A stretch of DNA of 64,000 nucleotides from Pararge aegeria (GCF_905163445.1 NC_053190.1:18261001-18325000); one strand, 5' to 3'. Positions 10,076-20,509 are shown, counted from the stretch's first letter. Made by a program: numbers and translations. The notes: a model not told the origin generated them from the sequence alone.

Positions 10076-10186
10076 GCGTGCGTGTTTGTGAGTATGCGTG
10101 AGGGTGTGAGTATGCGTGTGGGTGTGTGTGTGTGTGCGTGTGCGTGTGCGTGTGCGTGTGCGTGTGCGTGCGTGTGTGTGTGTGTT
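10076..10186 (+). repeat. GT/GC microsatellite in the retrotransposon 3' UTR
   Basis: Interrupted (GT)n and (GTGTGC)n repeats over about 110 bp, alternating purine-pyrimidine almost throughout. They lie 25 bp past the ORF2 stop on the minus strand. Confidence 0.9.
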
Positions 10187-10210
10187 TTAACCTCTATAAT
10201 TGTTTTAATA

Positions 10211-13174
10211 TTAAATTATGCGTTTTAATAGCGATTCCACTTCATTATAATTTAATGTTAATAGAAATTTATTTAATATTTCTTTGCATGCATGCAATTT
10301 TTGCGGATATATTTTAAGTTTTCTGTTAATCGTGTTATATAAGTAACTTGATTGCGAGAAATATTGATTTCGCGCAAAAACAGTTCTGGTGCGAAGAGGT
10401 TTTGCCACAACAAATCGATTACGTTTATTTAAAGCTATAAACGGTAAAGATTTGTGCCTTCTAAGAACTATGTTCAAAACATATAGCTGCCTGACTGAAA
10501 GTATCCCAGAGGTGGAGTAGAGTTGTGAAGTAGGGAACAGATAAGATTTAAAGAACATTACTTTTAAAAGAGATCGTTGGGCTCTCTCTAGCTCAATAAA
10601 TTTCGTTTTGGCTGCACCACCCCAGACTGTTATACAGTAGCATATAATTGATTGAACAAGAGTTATGTACACCGTATTCAAAATTTTTTTAGAAGCTATA
10701 TGTCTCAGGCTTTTGAATATCCATATTAGTTTCCTGATCCTGTTAGAGACTAAATCTATATGAAAATACCAAGTCATTCGTTGATCTAGCACTACACCGA
10801 GGTACTTAATAGTCGAAACTTTCTGTATAACCGGGCAGTCACAGATCGCGTCATTGCGTAACTGTCCGCATGTATGAATCTTAAGTTTAAGATGTTGACC
10901 TGGTTGTGTACATTCACGGATAGTAAAACACATATATTTAGTTTTTTCTGTATTAAGCGTCAAAAGATTCCATACCAGCCACTTAGAAATGTCCCTGAGC
11001 CCTCTCTCAGCATGACTGTGAACTTCTTCCCAAGAGTTGCCAGTGAACACAATGGCAGTGTCATCTGCGTATGAGAAGATTTGTCCATGTTGTAGCTTTA
11101 GATTACACAGCTCATTGATATAGATTAAAAATAAGGTTGGACCCAAAACACTACCCTGGGGGACGCCATAATTAATATCTATCTCCCTACTAATATATCC
11201 ATCAATCTTGATTACTTGGGTACGCTCACTCAGATAGCTCTTAAACAAAGACAATATCGTATCCCTTACACCAATAGATTCGAGTTTTTTGATAAGAATG
11301 GGCACCGAAACAGTATCAAAAGCTTTTCTAAGATCAAGGAAGACTGTGAGACATTTTTTATTGCTATCTAACTGTTTTACGATGAGAGTACTAAGTGCTG
11401 ATACAGCATCTTCTGTAGACTTACCTCGTCTGAATCCGTATTGGCATTCAGATAATATATTGCGTTGTTCTAAATAATTAAGCAGTCGTATGTTGATTAT
11501 TTTTTCAAGAACTTTGGAGATAGCAGGTAATACTGAGATCGGTCTAAAGTTACTAACATCATTAGTGGTTCCCCCCTTATGGACTGGTGTAACAATCGAT
11601 TTTTTTAAGATAGCAGGAAAATTTCCTGTACTGAAGCAACGATTAACAAAGTGCGCAATGATGGGAGCAATCAAATTGTTAGCTAGTTTAAGAAATTCTG
11701 TTGGGACATTGTCCCACCCTGATGCACTACCCGTTTTTAGATTCACAAGTATGTCACTAACTTCCTTAAAATCAGTTTCAAGGAGGCCAAATGATGAATA
11801 ATGGGAGTAGTTAGAGGTGATGAGCCTAGGTGGCTTTTGTTGCGGATTATTTAGAAGGATATTCTCGGCCAGTTTTTTTCCAACACCAGCAAAATATGTA
11901 TTAACAAGATTAACAGATTCAGAAGGGGAAGGCTTAATACTTAGGAGATCCGTATTTTTATTTTTTGAGATATTCAGATTAGTAAAACTTTTAATGTTCT
12001 TCCAAAGTGCTTTATAATTTTTTGTAGATTTATTCAACTGGTCTTTTTCAAATTTACGTTTTAGTTTTTTAATTAAGTTATTACAATGGTTGCGATATCT
12101 TTTGTAAACAATTTTTAAGTTACCATCAAAAGAATTAGCACGAAAACTTTTCTGTAACTTATTTCTGTGCCTTATACAACGCAGGACTCCTGGAGTTATC
12201 CACGGTTTAATAATACGTTTACATTTAGGAATTATTAAAGTTCTTGTATTTTCGTCTAGAGAATCTTTAATTTTATTTGTTAATTCTTCAATTAATATAT
12301 TAGGGTTATCGCAATGTAGTAGTATAGAGATGTTTTTATTAGCAAGACTCTTGAGTGCTTCATTAAAGTCAGTAATTGTCTTGATCTTTGAACATCTATA
12401 TTTGCTACCAACTATATTTGATAAGTGAAGAAGTTGCATGGCATGGTCAGTAACAGTAGTATTGAGTACAGCTATAAAAGCACTACGTTTGGTTTTCTCT
12501 AATTTAAGCATACAGTGATCCAAGCAATTATCTTCCCTAGTTGGTAGTAAATGACCTGGAAGTAAACCATGAAGAGTGAGCATATTAAGGTAATTTGTTC
12601 TATTATTGCGTTCGTACGTGTGTTCAGTAAGTTTTGAAATAATATTTATATTTATGTCACCAGTTATTGTGATATTCTTGTAGGATTTAATATTTTCTAA
12701 ATGCGAGTTAAGAGATTCAATAAAACTATCAGCACTGTTATGAGATGGCGAGCGATAGATGCCTAATATGACATTGTTGTTATTTGTTACTAATTGTAAG
12801 CATGATGCATGCACTAGCTGAACTTCTTTAACATTAACATTGATTGTATTTTTAGTATAGGCAACTACACCATCATTTTGGTTTAAATGCATAGTAGAAT
12901 TATGAGAGATGTAATTTCTCAGTTGAGGAATAGGCTTATTTTGGCTCAGCCAGCATTCAGTAAGAATCAAAACATCAGGTTCGTGATTTAACTGGGACAA
13001 GGTCACACAAAAGTCATCAAAGTTACGATAAATACTTCTAATGTTTTGAGAAAGGACAGTAAGACCTTTGTTATTAATACTAATATGCTTTGGAAGATCT
13101 GATATTTCACATATCACTGCCTGCGAAATTTCTGCATTGTCTAGGTCGGATTGAGTTAGTGATGTGTTATCCAT
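10211..13174 (-). CDS. Retrotransposon ORF2: endonuclease and reverse transcriptase
   Basis: A 987-aa open frame. Residues about 38-250 form an APE-type endonuclease: SQN at 42-44, LTECW with the acidic residue at 73, GIYRSP at 138-143, GDINI at 172-176 and TDHAM at 242-246. Residues about 470-780 form the reverse transcriptase: SGWDNVPTEFLK, NFRPISVLP, YGFRRGKST, FLDLRKAFDTV at 611-621, PQGSVLGP at 671-678, and the catalytic YADD at 701-704. The C-terminal part is basic, with no RNase H domain and no CCHC knuckle recognised. The expected role is to nick target DNA and copy the element RNA in place. No stop or frameshift occurs. The ATG at 13174 is the first in frame upstream of the endonuclease. 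Confidence 0.93.
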   Translation of the reverse strand: MDNTSLTQSDLDNAEISQAVICEISDLPKHISINNKGLTVLSQNIRSIYRNFDDFCVTLSQLNHEPDVLILTECWLSQNKPIPQLRNYISHNSTMHLNQNDGVVAYTKNTINVNVKEVQLVHASCLQLVTNNNNVILGIYRSPSHNSADSFIESLNSHLENIKSYKNITITGDININIISKLTEHTYERNNRTNYLNMLTLHGLLPGHLLPTREDNCLDHCMLKLEKTKRSAFIAVLNTTVTDHAMQLLHLSNIVGSKYRCSKIKTITDFNEALKSLANKNISILLHCDNPNILIEELTNKIKDSLDENTRTLIIPKCKRIIKPWITPGVLRCIRHRNKLQKSFRANSFDGNLKIVYKRYRNHCNNLIKKLKRKFEKDQLNKSTKNYKALWKNIKSFTNLNISKNKNTDLLSIKPSPSESVNLVNTYFAGVGKKLAENILLNNPQQKPPRLITSNYSHYSSFGLLETDFKEVSDILVNLKTGSASGWDNVPTEFLKLANNLIAPIIAHFVNRCFSTGNFPAILKKSIVTPVHKGGTTNDVSNFRPISVLPAISKVLEKIINIRLLNYLEQRNILSECQYGFRRGKSTEDAVSALSTLIVKQLDSNKKCLTVFLDLRKAFDTVSVPILIKKLESIGVRDTILSLFKSYLSERTQVIKIDGYISREIDINYGVPQGSVLGPTLFLIYINELCNLKLQHGQIFSYADDTAIVFTGNSWEEVHSHAERGLRDISKWLVWNLLTLNTEKTKYMCFTIRECTQPGQHLKLKIHTCGQLRNDAICDCPVIQKVSTIKYLGVVLDQRMTWYFHIDLVSNRIRKLIWIFKSLRHIASKKILNTVYITLVQSIICYCITVWGGAAKTKFIELERAQRSLLKVMFFKSYLFPTSQLYSTSGILSVRQLYVLNIVLRRHKSLPFIALNKRNRFVVAKPLRTRTVFARNQYFSQSSYLYNTINRKLKIYPQKLHACKEILNKFLLTLNYNEVESLLKRII

Positions 13175-13430
13175 AATTTAATAGAAAAAGACTGGATGCA
13201 ATGACTCTTAGCATGAATTGTGTGTGGCTAAGCCACTGATGATGACGCGTGTGTTTGAACGGGACTATATCAATATTCTTGTAGTGTAATGTGTTTGATG
13301 TTTGAGTGCAAGTGTGTGTATTGTAGTAGTGTAACATATTTTTAAAAAGCAAATAAAAATTAGTTGACCAGCAGTTTAAAACTAGATTTAGTGTTAATAA
13401 AAATAAATTAATAATAACAAAGTGTCTTAG

Positions 13431-14303
13431 TCATGCTCCACGTAATAGGTATGAGATCTGAGCTTCATCTTTTATAGTAATGATAGGGGAGTTTTCGTCC
13501 TTTCTTACATGAATTTTCCCAAACGCTGTCCAGCAGAATCGGTATGCCTTCGTTTTCACCAGTTCACGAGCAAGAAAATAAAGACGGGCTCCCTTAGGGG
13601 TAAGCTGATCTGATACAAATATAGGAGTGTCTTCTGAGGTGCGGAATCCTAGATTTTTGGCACACAATTTAGATTTGTGTTTAACATTATACATTTTACA
13701 CAACCTCAAGATATCAGACTTAAGTATGGTAGAAGAGGTTTCAACAACGATTGGTGTGTTAGTAATGCCCTCTCTTTTCCCACGCACTCTATATATGTCT
13801 GTTATATTCGCATTAGTTAAGCTACTACCAACACATTTTGACAAACAATTGACCATTTCAATTAAATCTTCCTTCGTTTCATTACTTTTCTTTGGAACAT
13901 TTTTTATTTCAAAATTTGATTTTCTACTTCCTCTCTGTAAGTCCTCTATTTTTTCTTCTAAAACACCAATATACGTTCTGTCTTCCTTAACTTGAGTTTC
14001 CAACTTAAAAATTTTTTCTTTAAATTCTTCATTCTGTGCAGACAAGAATGCAATCGTTTTCTCAATATTTTGATACGACTGTTGTATATCCTTGAGTGTG
14101 GGGGCAATCTTTTTTAACTCTTGTTCCTGCACGGAAAAAAGTGATTTGATCATATCTCTCATCTCTTCCTGGAAGATCCTAAAATCTGCAGAGCCAACCT
14201 CATCCCGTTTTCTTTTGTATCGAAGCGATGTGAAATTTGGTGGTGTGGTGTCTTTACTGCAAATACCATCTAAGTTGGTTTCTGACAGAGATTTATCCAT
14301 CAT
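13431..14303 (-). CDS. Retrotransposon ORF1: coiled-coil nucleic-acid-binding protein
   Basis: A 290-aa open frame starting at a double Met (14303). The N-terminus is Ser/Thr-rich with a basic YKRKRDE patch near residue 30. Residues about 45-125 are Glu/Lys-rich with heptad-like hydrophobics, so a coiled coil is likely. Residues about 130-290 (SNFEIKNVPKK, DIYRVRGK, PIVVE, FVSDQLTPKGARLYFLAREL, FGKIHVRKDE, SPIITIKDE) resemble the FP-like domain common in ORF1 proteins of insect CR1-type elements. No zinc finger or PHD domain is present. The presumed role is to coat element RNA in a ribonucleoprotein. The domain call is by pattern only. Confidence 0.8.
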   Translation of the reverse strand: MMDKSLSETNLDGICSKDTTPPNFTSLRYKRKRDEVGSADFRIFQEEMRDMIKSLFSVQEQELKKIAPTLKDIQQSYQNIEKTIAFLSAQNEEFKEKIFKLETQVKEDRTYIGVLEEKIEDLQRGSRKSNFEIKNVPKKSNETKEDLIEMVNCLSKCVGSSLTNANITDIYRVRGKREGITNTPIVVETSSTILKSDILRLCKMYNVKHKSKLCAKNLGFRTSEDTPIFVSDQLTPKGARLYFLARELVKTKAYRFCWTAFGKIHVRKDENSPIITIKDEAQISYLLRGA

Positions 14304-14672
14304 CCTTATTGGACCAGAGACGAAGAAAAAGGCACAAAAAAAAATAAAAAATAAATAAATAATAAATGAAACAGAGAAGCAAAGAAGCCCTCTCTATTTT
14401 GCAGTATCTATGTTGTGGATGGTCTGAGCTACACACGGAACCGAAGAATGCAGAATTGTGTGTGTCTAGTTTTATCAGTATCAACGTCGCAGTACCAGGG
14501 CAGCAATAGTCGATTCACCTCCGTCCAAAATGGTTTCGAAAAAGGCGGCGCGTGAGCAGCTATGTCACACCCACCGCAAGATGGCTGCGCTGCAGGGGCG
14601 GTGCGTGTAACAGCAATGGCGTCGAGCGGGTTTTTAATTATCGCCACTACGTTTCATACAACTCCTTAACAC
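14304..14672 (-). promoter_or_regulatory. Retrotransposon 5' UTR, probable internal promoter
   Basis: The outer half (about 14440-14660) is much more GC-rich than anything nearby and begins, on the minus strand, near GGCGATAATTAAAAACCCGC. Non-LTR elements carry an internal promoter in this position. No specific motif is claimed. Confidence 0.45.
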
Positions 14673-14877
14673 TTATGCACGCCTAATATATTGAATGAAT
14701 TACTCTACTAATTTAGAATAAAAATTATACAAAATAAAAATTGAAATTAACACAGTTTACGCGTCTACTCCTGATCGAGGTCCGAGGGGAAGAGATATCT
14801 GCTTTAACTTAATACCAGTGCTCGCCCATTGGTCAAAATTAGACCATAATTAATTTAAATTATAAGTTCAAATATGA

Positions 14878-15262
14878 AGCGGTGATAGCGCATTGGGTAG
14901 GACTCAAAAGTGTTTGAGGGCCTGAGTTCGAATCCCAGCACGCACCTCTAACTTTTCTAAGTTATGTGCGTTTTAAGGAATTAAGGCGAAGGTGAAGAAA
15001 AAAATCGTGAGGAAACCTGCATATTATGTAGATATCTCAGATATCTACATAATATTCTAAAGTTCCCCACAATATTTTCTTAGTTCATTAAATTCAAAAT
15101 ACATTGATTTCAAGTACGCTAACTTATAAGCACTTTTGAAATGTCAGTATATTAGTTTGAACTGACACTGCCACTGGTTCGTGGTGTCAAAGGCGTATAA
15201 AGCCCACCAATCCACACTGGACCAGCGTGGTGGACTACGGTGTAAACCTTAAACTCTGAGGG
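14878..15262 (+). repeat. SINE A carrying an internal repeat I segment
   Basis: The head is GCGGTGATAGCGCATTGGGT with box B GAGTTCGAATCCCAGCACGC. The body runs through TTATGTGCGTTTTAAG and GAGGAAACCTGCAT to CCACAATATTTTCT. It switches at about 15075 into a minus-strand piece of repeat I, then returns near 15190 to the SINE tail (CCACCAATCC, GCGTGGTGGACTACGG). The same two junctions occur at 16850-17060. A perfect palindrome sits at 15021-15055. Confidence 0.7.
15021..15055. repeat. Perfect palindrome inside SINE A
   Basis: Two 17-nt arms (ATATTATGTAGATATCT and its complement) are separated by one C at 15038. It replaces the usual sequence after GAGGAAACCTGC. Confidence 0.9.
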
Positions 15263-15299
15263 AACACCTGTGGTAATGGATGATGAATGTAATAACTTG

Positions 15300-15835
15300 T
15301 ATACATTTGTCATCAAGACCATTATTGTAGATACATACGTATACAGAATTATTTTACTTCCATGTGAATTTTGCGGTTCTCATAAACTTCAAAGTCAACC
15401 GTATTTGCTAACGTAAGTTAGTTAATTAGATAAAGCCTAATTAAGCGCTTGTGTAATTCAATAAGTCGCAAGCGCATCCATTTCTACACATGAGCACTGA
15501 TCTTCATGTCATCTCATGTGAATACTACACATTATGGTTGGATTAATTATAATAATGACACAAGTGTAGCAAGCTCGAGTAAAGCTGCTCATACATCTGA
15601 TCGCGATGAAAGCCCCGCACGTAACGCACGCGCATTCATTTCATTTACAATTGATGACGTTTTTTTTTTCAAGATTATAAACCTTGTTTTAGGAACGTCA
15701 AGGTATATGCCATATTGTGATGGCAGATAAAAATACAGTTGTCACCACCACTACTTTTTCCGCAGGCGTCGTATGAAGCGACTGAGGGAATATAACGAAG
15801 AACGGGCAGAAGTCTTCATCCTTTCCTCTGTGCTA
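15300..15835. other. No gene seen
   Basis: Unique-looking AT-rich sequence. A 74-aa open stretch at 15506-15730 has no recognisable pattern. Confidence 0.4.
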
Positions 15836-15837
15836 TT

Positions 15838-15990
15838 ACCATAGTCAAAGTCAAAGTCAAATATTTCCTTATTCGAATAGGCACATAGGTGGCACTTAGA
15901 TGCGTACATTACATGCAAAATATGACCATCTACTAAAATCACCGCCCCTTAGTCGTTACGGGCAATACCATCCGGTTGGGAGAGCCCTTT
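15838..15990 (+). repeat. Dispersed repeat J, 5' part
   Basis: It starts with the triplicated AGTCAA (AAAGTCAAAGTCAAAT), then TTTCCTTATTCGAATAGGCA and CATAGGTGGCACTT. Repeat J copies begin the same way at 24901 and 33239. Confidence 0.6.
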
Positions 15991-15999
15991 AGTCATTTG

Positions 16000-16800
16000 A
16001 AAAAATACTGCTTTAAGCGCAGGTTGTTAAACACACAGATTAAAATAATAGTTACCTAGTAGTACCTACACTATCTTGTCCACGGCCTTTAAACCACATT
16101 GGATCATATTATCAAAACACATTTACGGCAACACGGCCTTTAAACACATTGGATCAGCTTTGTAGGTTATTGTATGTTATTTTCTCTATATCTCTTTTCT
16201 ATAGATCGCAGATATGACGGTGAAAAATTCTTATACAATGGCAACTAAGCGCTCTGTCCCCCATGAAACCGTGTTAGTCTAGAAGAATTATGCTAGTTTA
16301 ATAAAAGCACATTTCGATGCGAAGTCTCGCTGCAATGCTATATTACTAAGCGATATTTTTTTGCCGTGAATTTGGAAAAAAGAGAAGAATTTAAATACCC
16401 TTTGCAATCTCTAACAGCTGCGCATACATAACACGTAAATTTTTACAGGATACTCAATGCTTTTCATAAAACATAGATTTCAAAAATCATTTTGAGACAG
16501 CTGTGTGCAAGAAGACGCGAACACATGTGAGATCAGCTTGGGTAATACAAGTCACTTTGAAACATTATTACTATAATTTTATTACTTGTTGCTTTTGAAA
16601 TAGAGATTAAACTAATCAAGCCTTTTATAACTGTATGAGATTAGGCCGTACCAAAAAAATAGTATAAAAGAAAATCTACATTGCCAACTTCTAAAATAAT
16701 TACAAAACGCGACCTAGTTGTTTACTATGAGCATTATCAGCTTATAAATAATTCCTTTATACGATACGACATCAATATGGTGTAGAGGTACTGAAAAAAT
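16000..16800. other. Low-information DNA with a short direct repeat
   Basis: The 25-nt unit CACGGCCTTTAAACCACATT plus GGATCA occurs at 16081-16106 and again, with one base missing, at 16132-16156. Otherwise nothing was recognised. Confidence 0.5.
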
Positions 16801-16829
16801 GTTCTGGATCTTGAAACCTAAACAAGCGA

Positions 16830-17060
16830 GTTTCAACTAATATGCGTTTTAAGCAAATTAAAATCATTTAGGTACTTTAACGGTGAAAACACCGTGAAGA
16901 ACTGCATGCCTGAAAGTTCTCCACAATATTTTCTAAATTCAAAATACATTGTTATAAACGTACGCCTACTTTATCAGCAAGCTTGAAACGTCAAGTATTT
17001 AAGTTTTTACTGACACTTCCACTTTTTCGTCGTGTTGAAGGCATATGAAGTCTATGTGCA
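16830..17060 (+). repeat. SINE A body with the same internal repeat I segment
   Basis: It has ATGCGTTTTAAGCAAATTAA, ACGGTGAAAACACCGTG and CTGAAAGTTCTCCACAATAT, then AAATTCAAAATACATTG of inverted repeat I. It leaves through GTTGAAGGCATATGAAGTC. The junctions match the copy at 14878-15262. The tRNA-like head is missing. Confidence 0.6.
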
Positions 17061-17169
17061 CTTATTGACGTGCATATCAGTACTTCTTTTTGTGTGTGTG
17101 CTATGTTTAAAAACGTGTAATATGCATTTTGTTAGTGCTCTTTATAAATAAATTAAAAAATAAACTGTG

Positions 17170-17560
17170 GTCTTTCTAAGTAAAATCTGGGAGCTTCAGC
17201 TCCAATACACAGAATAATACTCGCGGGCAACCGTTAGTAAAAAAATAGTTTCAACATCGTGTCTTAATCGTAACATACAAAAGCGAATGATATAACACAG
17301 GGCGGGTAGGCCTCGGGGAAAAGTGAGACAAGTAGCGCAAAAAAAATTACCCTTACGTAACTAGATCGGTATGCGGCTTTCGTTGCGACGCAGGCTCGGA
17401 CATACAGCAGCACACTCGTTTTGTACTTGTTATGCTTCTCAAATTCCCTCTAATCGTTTATTTGCAATCGTAAATAACTGGTACAAGAGGTGCTGTAGAA
17501 TGAAAATAACTAACTCGTTGGTCCATTGGTAAGCATGTTTGACTTGAAATCAATAATAAT
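17170..17560. other. No gene seen
   Basis: Only a short Helitron-like scrap (TACTCGCGGGCAACCGTTAG) near 17218 was noticed. Confidence 0.35.
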
Positions 17561-17567
17561 AAATATA

Positions 17568-17831
17568 TTTAAATAAATAAATAAATATACTAGGACAATA
17601 CACACATCGCCATCTAGCTCCAAAGTAAGCGTAGCTTGTGTTATGGGTACTAAGACAACTGATGAATATTTTTATGAATAACATACATAAATACTTAAAA
17701 TATACATAGAAACACCCAGACACTGAAAAATATACATGCTCATCACACAGACATTTTCCAGTAGTGGGAATCGAACCCACGTCCTGGGGCTCAGAAAGCA
17801 GGATCGCTGCAAACTGCGCCAATGGGCCGTC
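17568..17831 (-). repeat. SINE B, full length
   Basis: Minus-strand copy from the (TTTA)n tail to the head (complement of GACGGCCCATTGGCGCAG). Box B reads GTGGGTTCGATTCCCACTAC on the minus strand. Confidence 0.8.
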
Positions 17832-17837
17832 AAATAA

Positions 17838-18142
17838 CTTTCATTATCATCATATCAAACCATTACCGGCCCACTACAGGGTACGGGTCCTATAATGAGA
17901 AGGGGTTATGGCAGTAGTCCACCACGCTGGCCCAGAGCGGATTGGTGGAATCCACACATCTTTGAGAACAATATGTAGAACTCTCAGACATGATGGTTTT
18001 CTGACGATGTTTTCCTTCACGGTTGAAGCAAGTAATATTTTTAATAATAACTTAGAAAAGTTAGAGGTGCGTGCTGAAATTCGAACTCGGCCTCCCGAGA
18101 GTGAAGGCGAAGTCCTAACCATTGGGCTATGGCCGCTTCAGT
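17838..18142 (-). repeat. SINE A, full length
   Basis: The minus strand reads GCGGCCATAGCCCAATGGTT (A box), GGCCGAGTTCGAATTTCAGC (B box), GTTTTCCTTCACGG in complement, and the tail GTAATGGTTTGATATGATGA. It abuts SINE B at 17831 in the same orientation. Confidence 0.8.
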
Positions 18143-18144
18143 AA

Positions 18145-18730
18145 GTCAGTTTAGTATGTCTAGTAAATTCTAGTGACCAGTATCAACCACGCATTCATCA
18201 AAAAGGTTATAGAACACACAATAACAATATTTAAGACAATCTGCGCGTGAACATTGTGAAAGTTCAGTTTTATGTCGCTTTGTTCACGTTTCGACAGAAT
18301 TCGTGAACGACAATATAAAGAATTTCACATTTTTATAACGCCTTTCGGGAAAATTCTCACATGTTAGGTACATAGGTATATTATAGCATTGTTTTTGTTA
18401 TACAACGCTGTTGAACATGTTAGTTTGACTTATGTCGTTTGCCAAGATGTGTGAATATTTACGTATTATCTTTATATAACGTGAACATCGAACTTATCAC
18501 AAATATATAGATGTGTTAAAGATCTCTGCAGGAGTGATACGGTTAGAATTTAAAGATTAATATTATTTATTTTTAAAAAGAATATTTAGATATTTGTTTC
18601 AAGAACAAAGACAGATTTTATATTTTGTTTTGACGACGGGCTTCGTGCAGTGGTCAATCCCGCGTTATACTTTTAGGGACAATTTGGCAATTTAACATTT
18701 GTAAATTTTCCGTAGTAAATTATTTTTAAA
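18145..18730. other. No gene seen
   Basis: AT-rich sequence without recognised repeats. Confidence 0.4.
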
Positions 18731-18734
18731 TTAA

Positions 18735-18998
18735 AAAATAAAACCGACTTCAACATACGCCTAGGAACTAAAGAGAAAAAAAATTTGCTACTTTGGTTTA
18801 CATTATTGTTGATATTTTGATAACAGCTCGACCGATTTCGATAAATTTTAAATGGGACCACCTGAAACGCATGGCCTTTAAAACAAAAAGATTTTTTCAA
18901 ATCGGTTCAGGCATGTTCGAGTAATCGGGTAACGTACATAAAAAAGAAAGATTCCAACGAATTGAGAACATCCTCCTTTTTGAAGTCGGTTATAAATA
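18735..18998. mobile_element. Dispersed repeat K with inverted ends
   Basis: The left end AAAACCGACTTCAA mirrors the right end TTGAAGTCGGTTAT. The interior has ACCGATTTCGATAAATTTTA and TTGAGAACATCCTCCTTTTT. A second right-end fragment lies at 42088-42120. It is probably a MITE-like element; no target duplication was resolved. Confidence 0.5.
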
Positions 18999-19019
18999 TC
19001 TCCAAGAACCTCTTCAATA

Positions 19020-19225
19020 ACAATAGCCTATCAACTACTGGACCAAAGGCCTCTTTCAAGGAAAAGGTTAGCCAAAATAAGAACACTGCGCAGACGCAGT
19101 AGATCGTAGTAGTAGCACGGAGGACACCCGTTCTCCGTTATGTTTCCTTAGTCGCCTCGTACGACACCCGCGGAGAAGAGGAGTTGTAAAAACCGTATTC
19201 TTTGCTGCCGTTAGTGTCACCACAC
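19020..19225 (+). repeat. Dispersed repeat F
   Basis: It contains CAACTACTGGACCAAAGGCC, GCAGTAGATCGTAGTAGTAG, CACGGAGGACACCCG and TAGTCGCCTCGTACGACACC, as in the copies at 2836 and 40060. Confidence 0.55.
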
Positions 19226-19244
19226 GGAAAACATTTATATTACT

Positions 19245-19645
19245 AGCGTACCCAGTTCGCTTCGCCGGGCTAGATTTTGCTTTATTTTATTTAAATTATA
19301 AAATTACATCATTAAATTTTTAATTTAAGTCTCATAATATATTAAATCATTTATTTCTCTCCGTATTCATTCTCTTCTATTCTCTTTTAGAGCGGGTGAA
19401 GATCATTATCTACACCCATGTATACCCAACAATAGAATATCATCATAGTAAATAAAAGCTGTATTTGACAGTTTGACATTTCAAAAATAGGACTGCTCCG
19501 ATCGTCACCAAACTTTACAGGATTACTCGCCAGGTCAATCTGGAGATTCCCTGAAAGTTTCATTCATTGAAATCGGTCCAGCCGTTTCGGAGCCTATACG
19601 GAACATACCCACACACTTTCTCTTTTAGATATATAGATAGATAGA
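19245..19645 (-). mobile_element. CTAGC-end dispersed repeat with TAGA tail
   Basis: It begins CTAGCGTACCCAGTTCGCTT with CGCCGGGCTAG and ends GAAATCGGTCCAGCCGTTTC, GGAGCCTATACGGAACATAC, then a (GATA)n tail. The GTCCAGCCGTTT module recurs at 32647 and 56945. It is probably a non-LTR tail. Confidence 0.45.
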
Positions 19646-20242
19646 AACGCACTTAAAATGGCACTTTTGAGCAATACACACGAATTTTTTCATGGTAGTA
19701 AAATGATGGTGAAATCTATATTCCTTAATTAAAACTAAAGCTATTGAGATTCCAAACACTCCCTTCTGGCCTTTAATTCCTGCCTGTAAGAAATCTTGTC
19801 GAAACACAAAACAAAATTTAATCCGAATTCACAGCTCTTTAATTGGATAAAAAAACGTACCTGGTTCATTATAAATTAGCAGATGCTAACCGAAGATTCT
19901 CGGCCTATTAACACCACATACCTCTACTGGCATCGAATTTTAACCATAACTTTAATTAACTAAAAGTAACAGATATTCCTGGAGTTTTAGTACTACGAGT
20001 TACTAGAAAGGCATTCGTCCTTAGCTCCGATTCAATAATGTCGCTTAACGGCATTTCGCGGCTGCCTAACTTGGCTGAAACTTAAATGATTCGTTGCGAT
20101 CAGTATCATTAGCTATTTTTACAACAGATGTATTCGATATCCTTGCGTGCCGCATTTAACTGTCAGCGTCCATGCCCAAAATTTTTTAGGCATTGGCTTT
20201 TTCTCAAAACTCTCGTAGTAGTAGACCCAGAGTTAGTTAGGC

Positions 20243-20508
20243 TTACTGGCGCAGTGGAACGGTCGTCTGGCGCAGTGGGCAGCGACCCTGCTTTCCATGG
20301 CCGTAGGTTCGATTCCCACAACTGGAACATGTTTGTTTGATTAACGTGAATGATTTCAGTGTCTGGGTGTTTATATGTATATTATAAGTATATATGTTAT
20401 TATTCATAAGAATATTCATCATTCAGTAGTACCCATAACACAAACTACGCTTACTTTTGGGCTAGATGGCGATGTGTGTATTGTCGTAGTATATTTATTA
20501 TTTATTTA
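20243..20508 (+). repeat. SINE B, full length
   Basis: Head GGTCGTCTGGCGCAGTGGGC, box B GTAGGTTCGATTCCCACAAC, end GATGGCGATGTGTGTATTG. The first ~18 bp look partly duplicated (TTACTGGCGCAGTGGAACGG precedes it). Confidence 0.75.
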
Positions 20509-20509
20509 G

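Larger units (their letters stand above)
9779..14672 (-). mobile_element. Apparently intact two-ORF non-LTR retrotransposon
   Basis: The order on the minus strand is: a GC-rich 5' UTR (14672-14304), ORF1 (14303-13431), a 256-nt spacer, ORF2 (13174-10211), then a ~430-nt 3' UTR that contains a CA/CG microsatellite and ends in A/T-rich repeats near 9780-9820. The octamer TTATGCAC occurs immediately outside both ends (9771-9778 and 14673-14680), so it is a candidate target-site duplication. At 8 bp it could be chance. Both ORFs are open along their full length, which suggests a young, perhaps still mobile copy. The lineage is probably CR1-like or close to it, from the ORF1 type, the APE-type endonuclease and the lack of RNase H. 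Confidence 0.85.

Noticed and set aside
10126..10317. 63-aa Val/Cys-repeat frame
   Set aside because: It is a translation of the GT/GC microsatellite.
14880..14950. Possible functional tRNA gene (A and B boxes)
   Set aside because: The boxes belong to SINE A. The acceptor and anticodon stems do not pair, and the same unit recurs many times with a SINE body.
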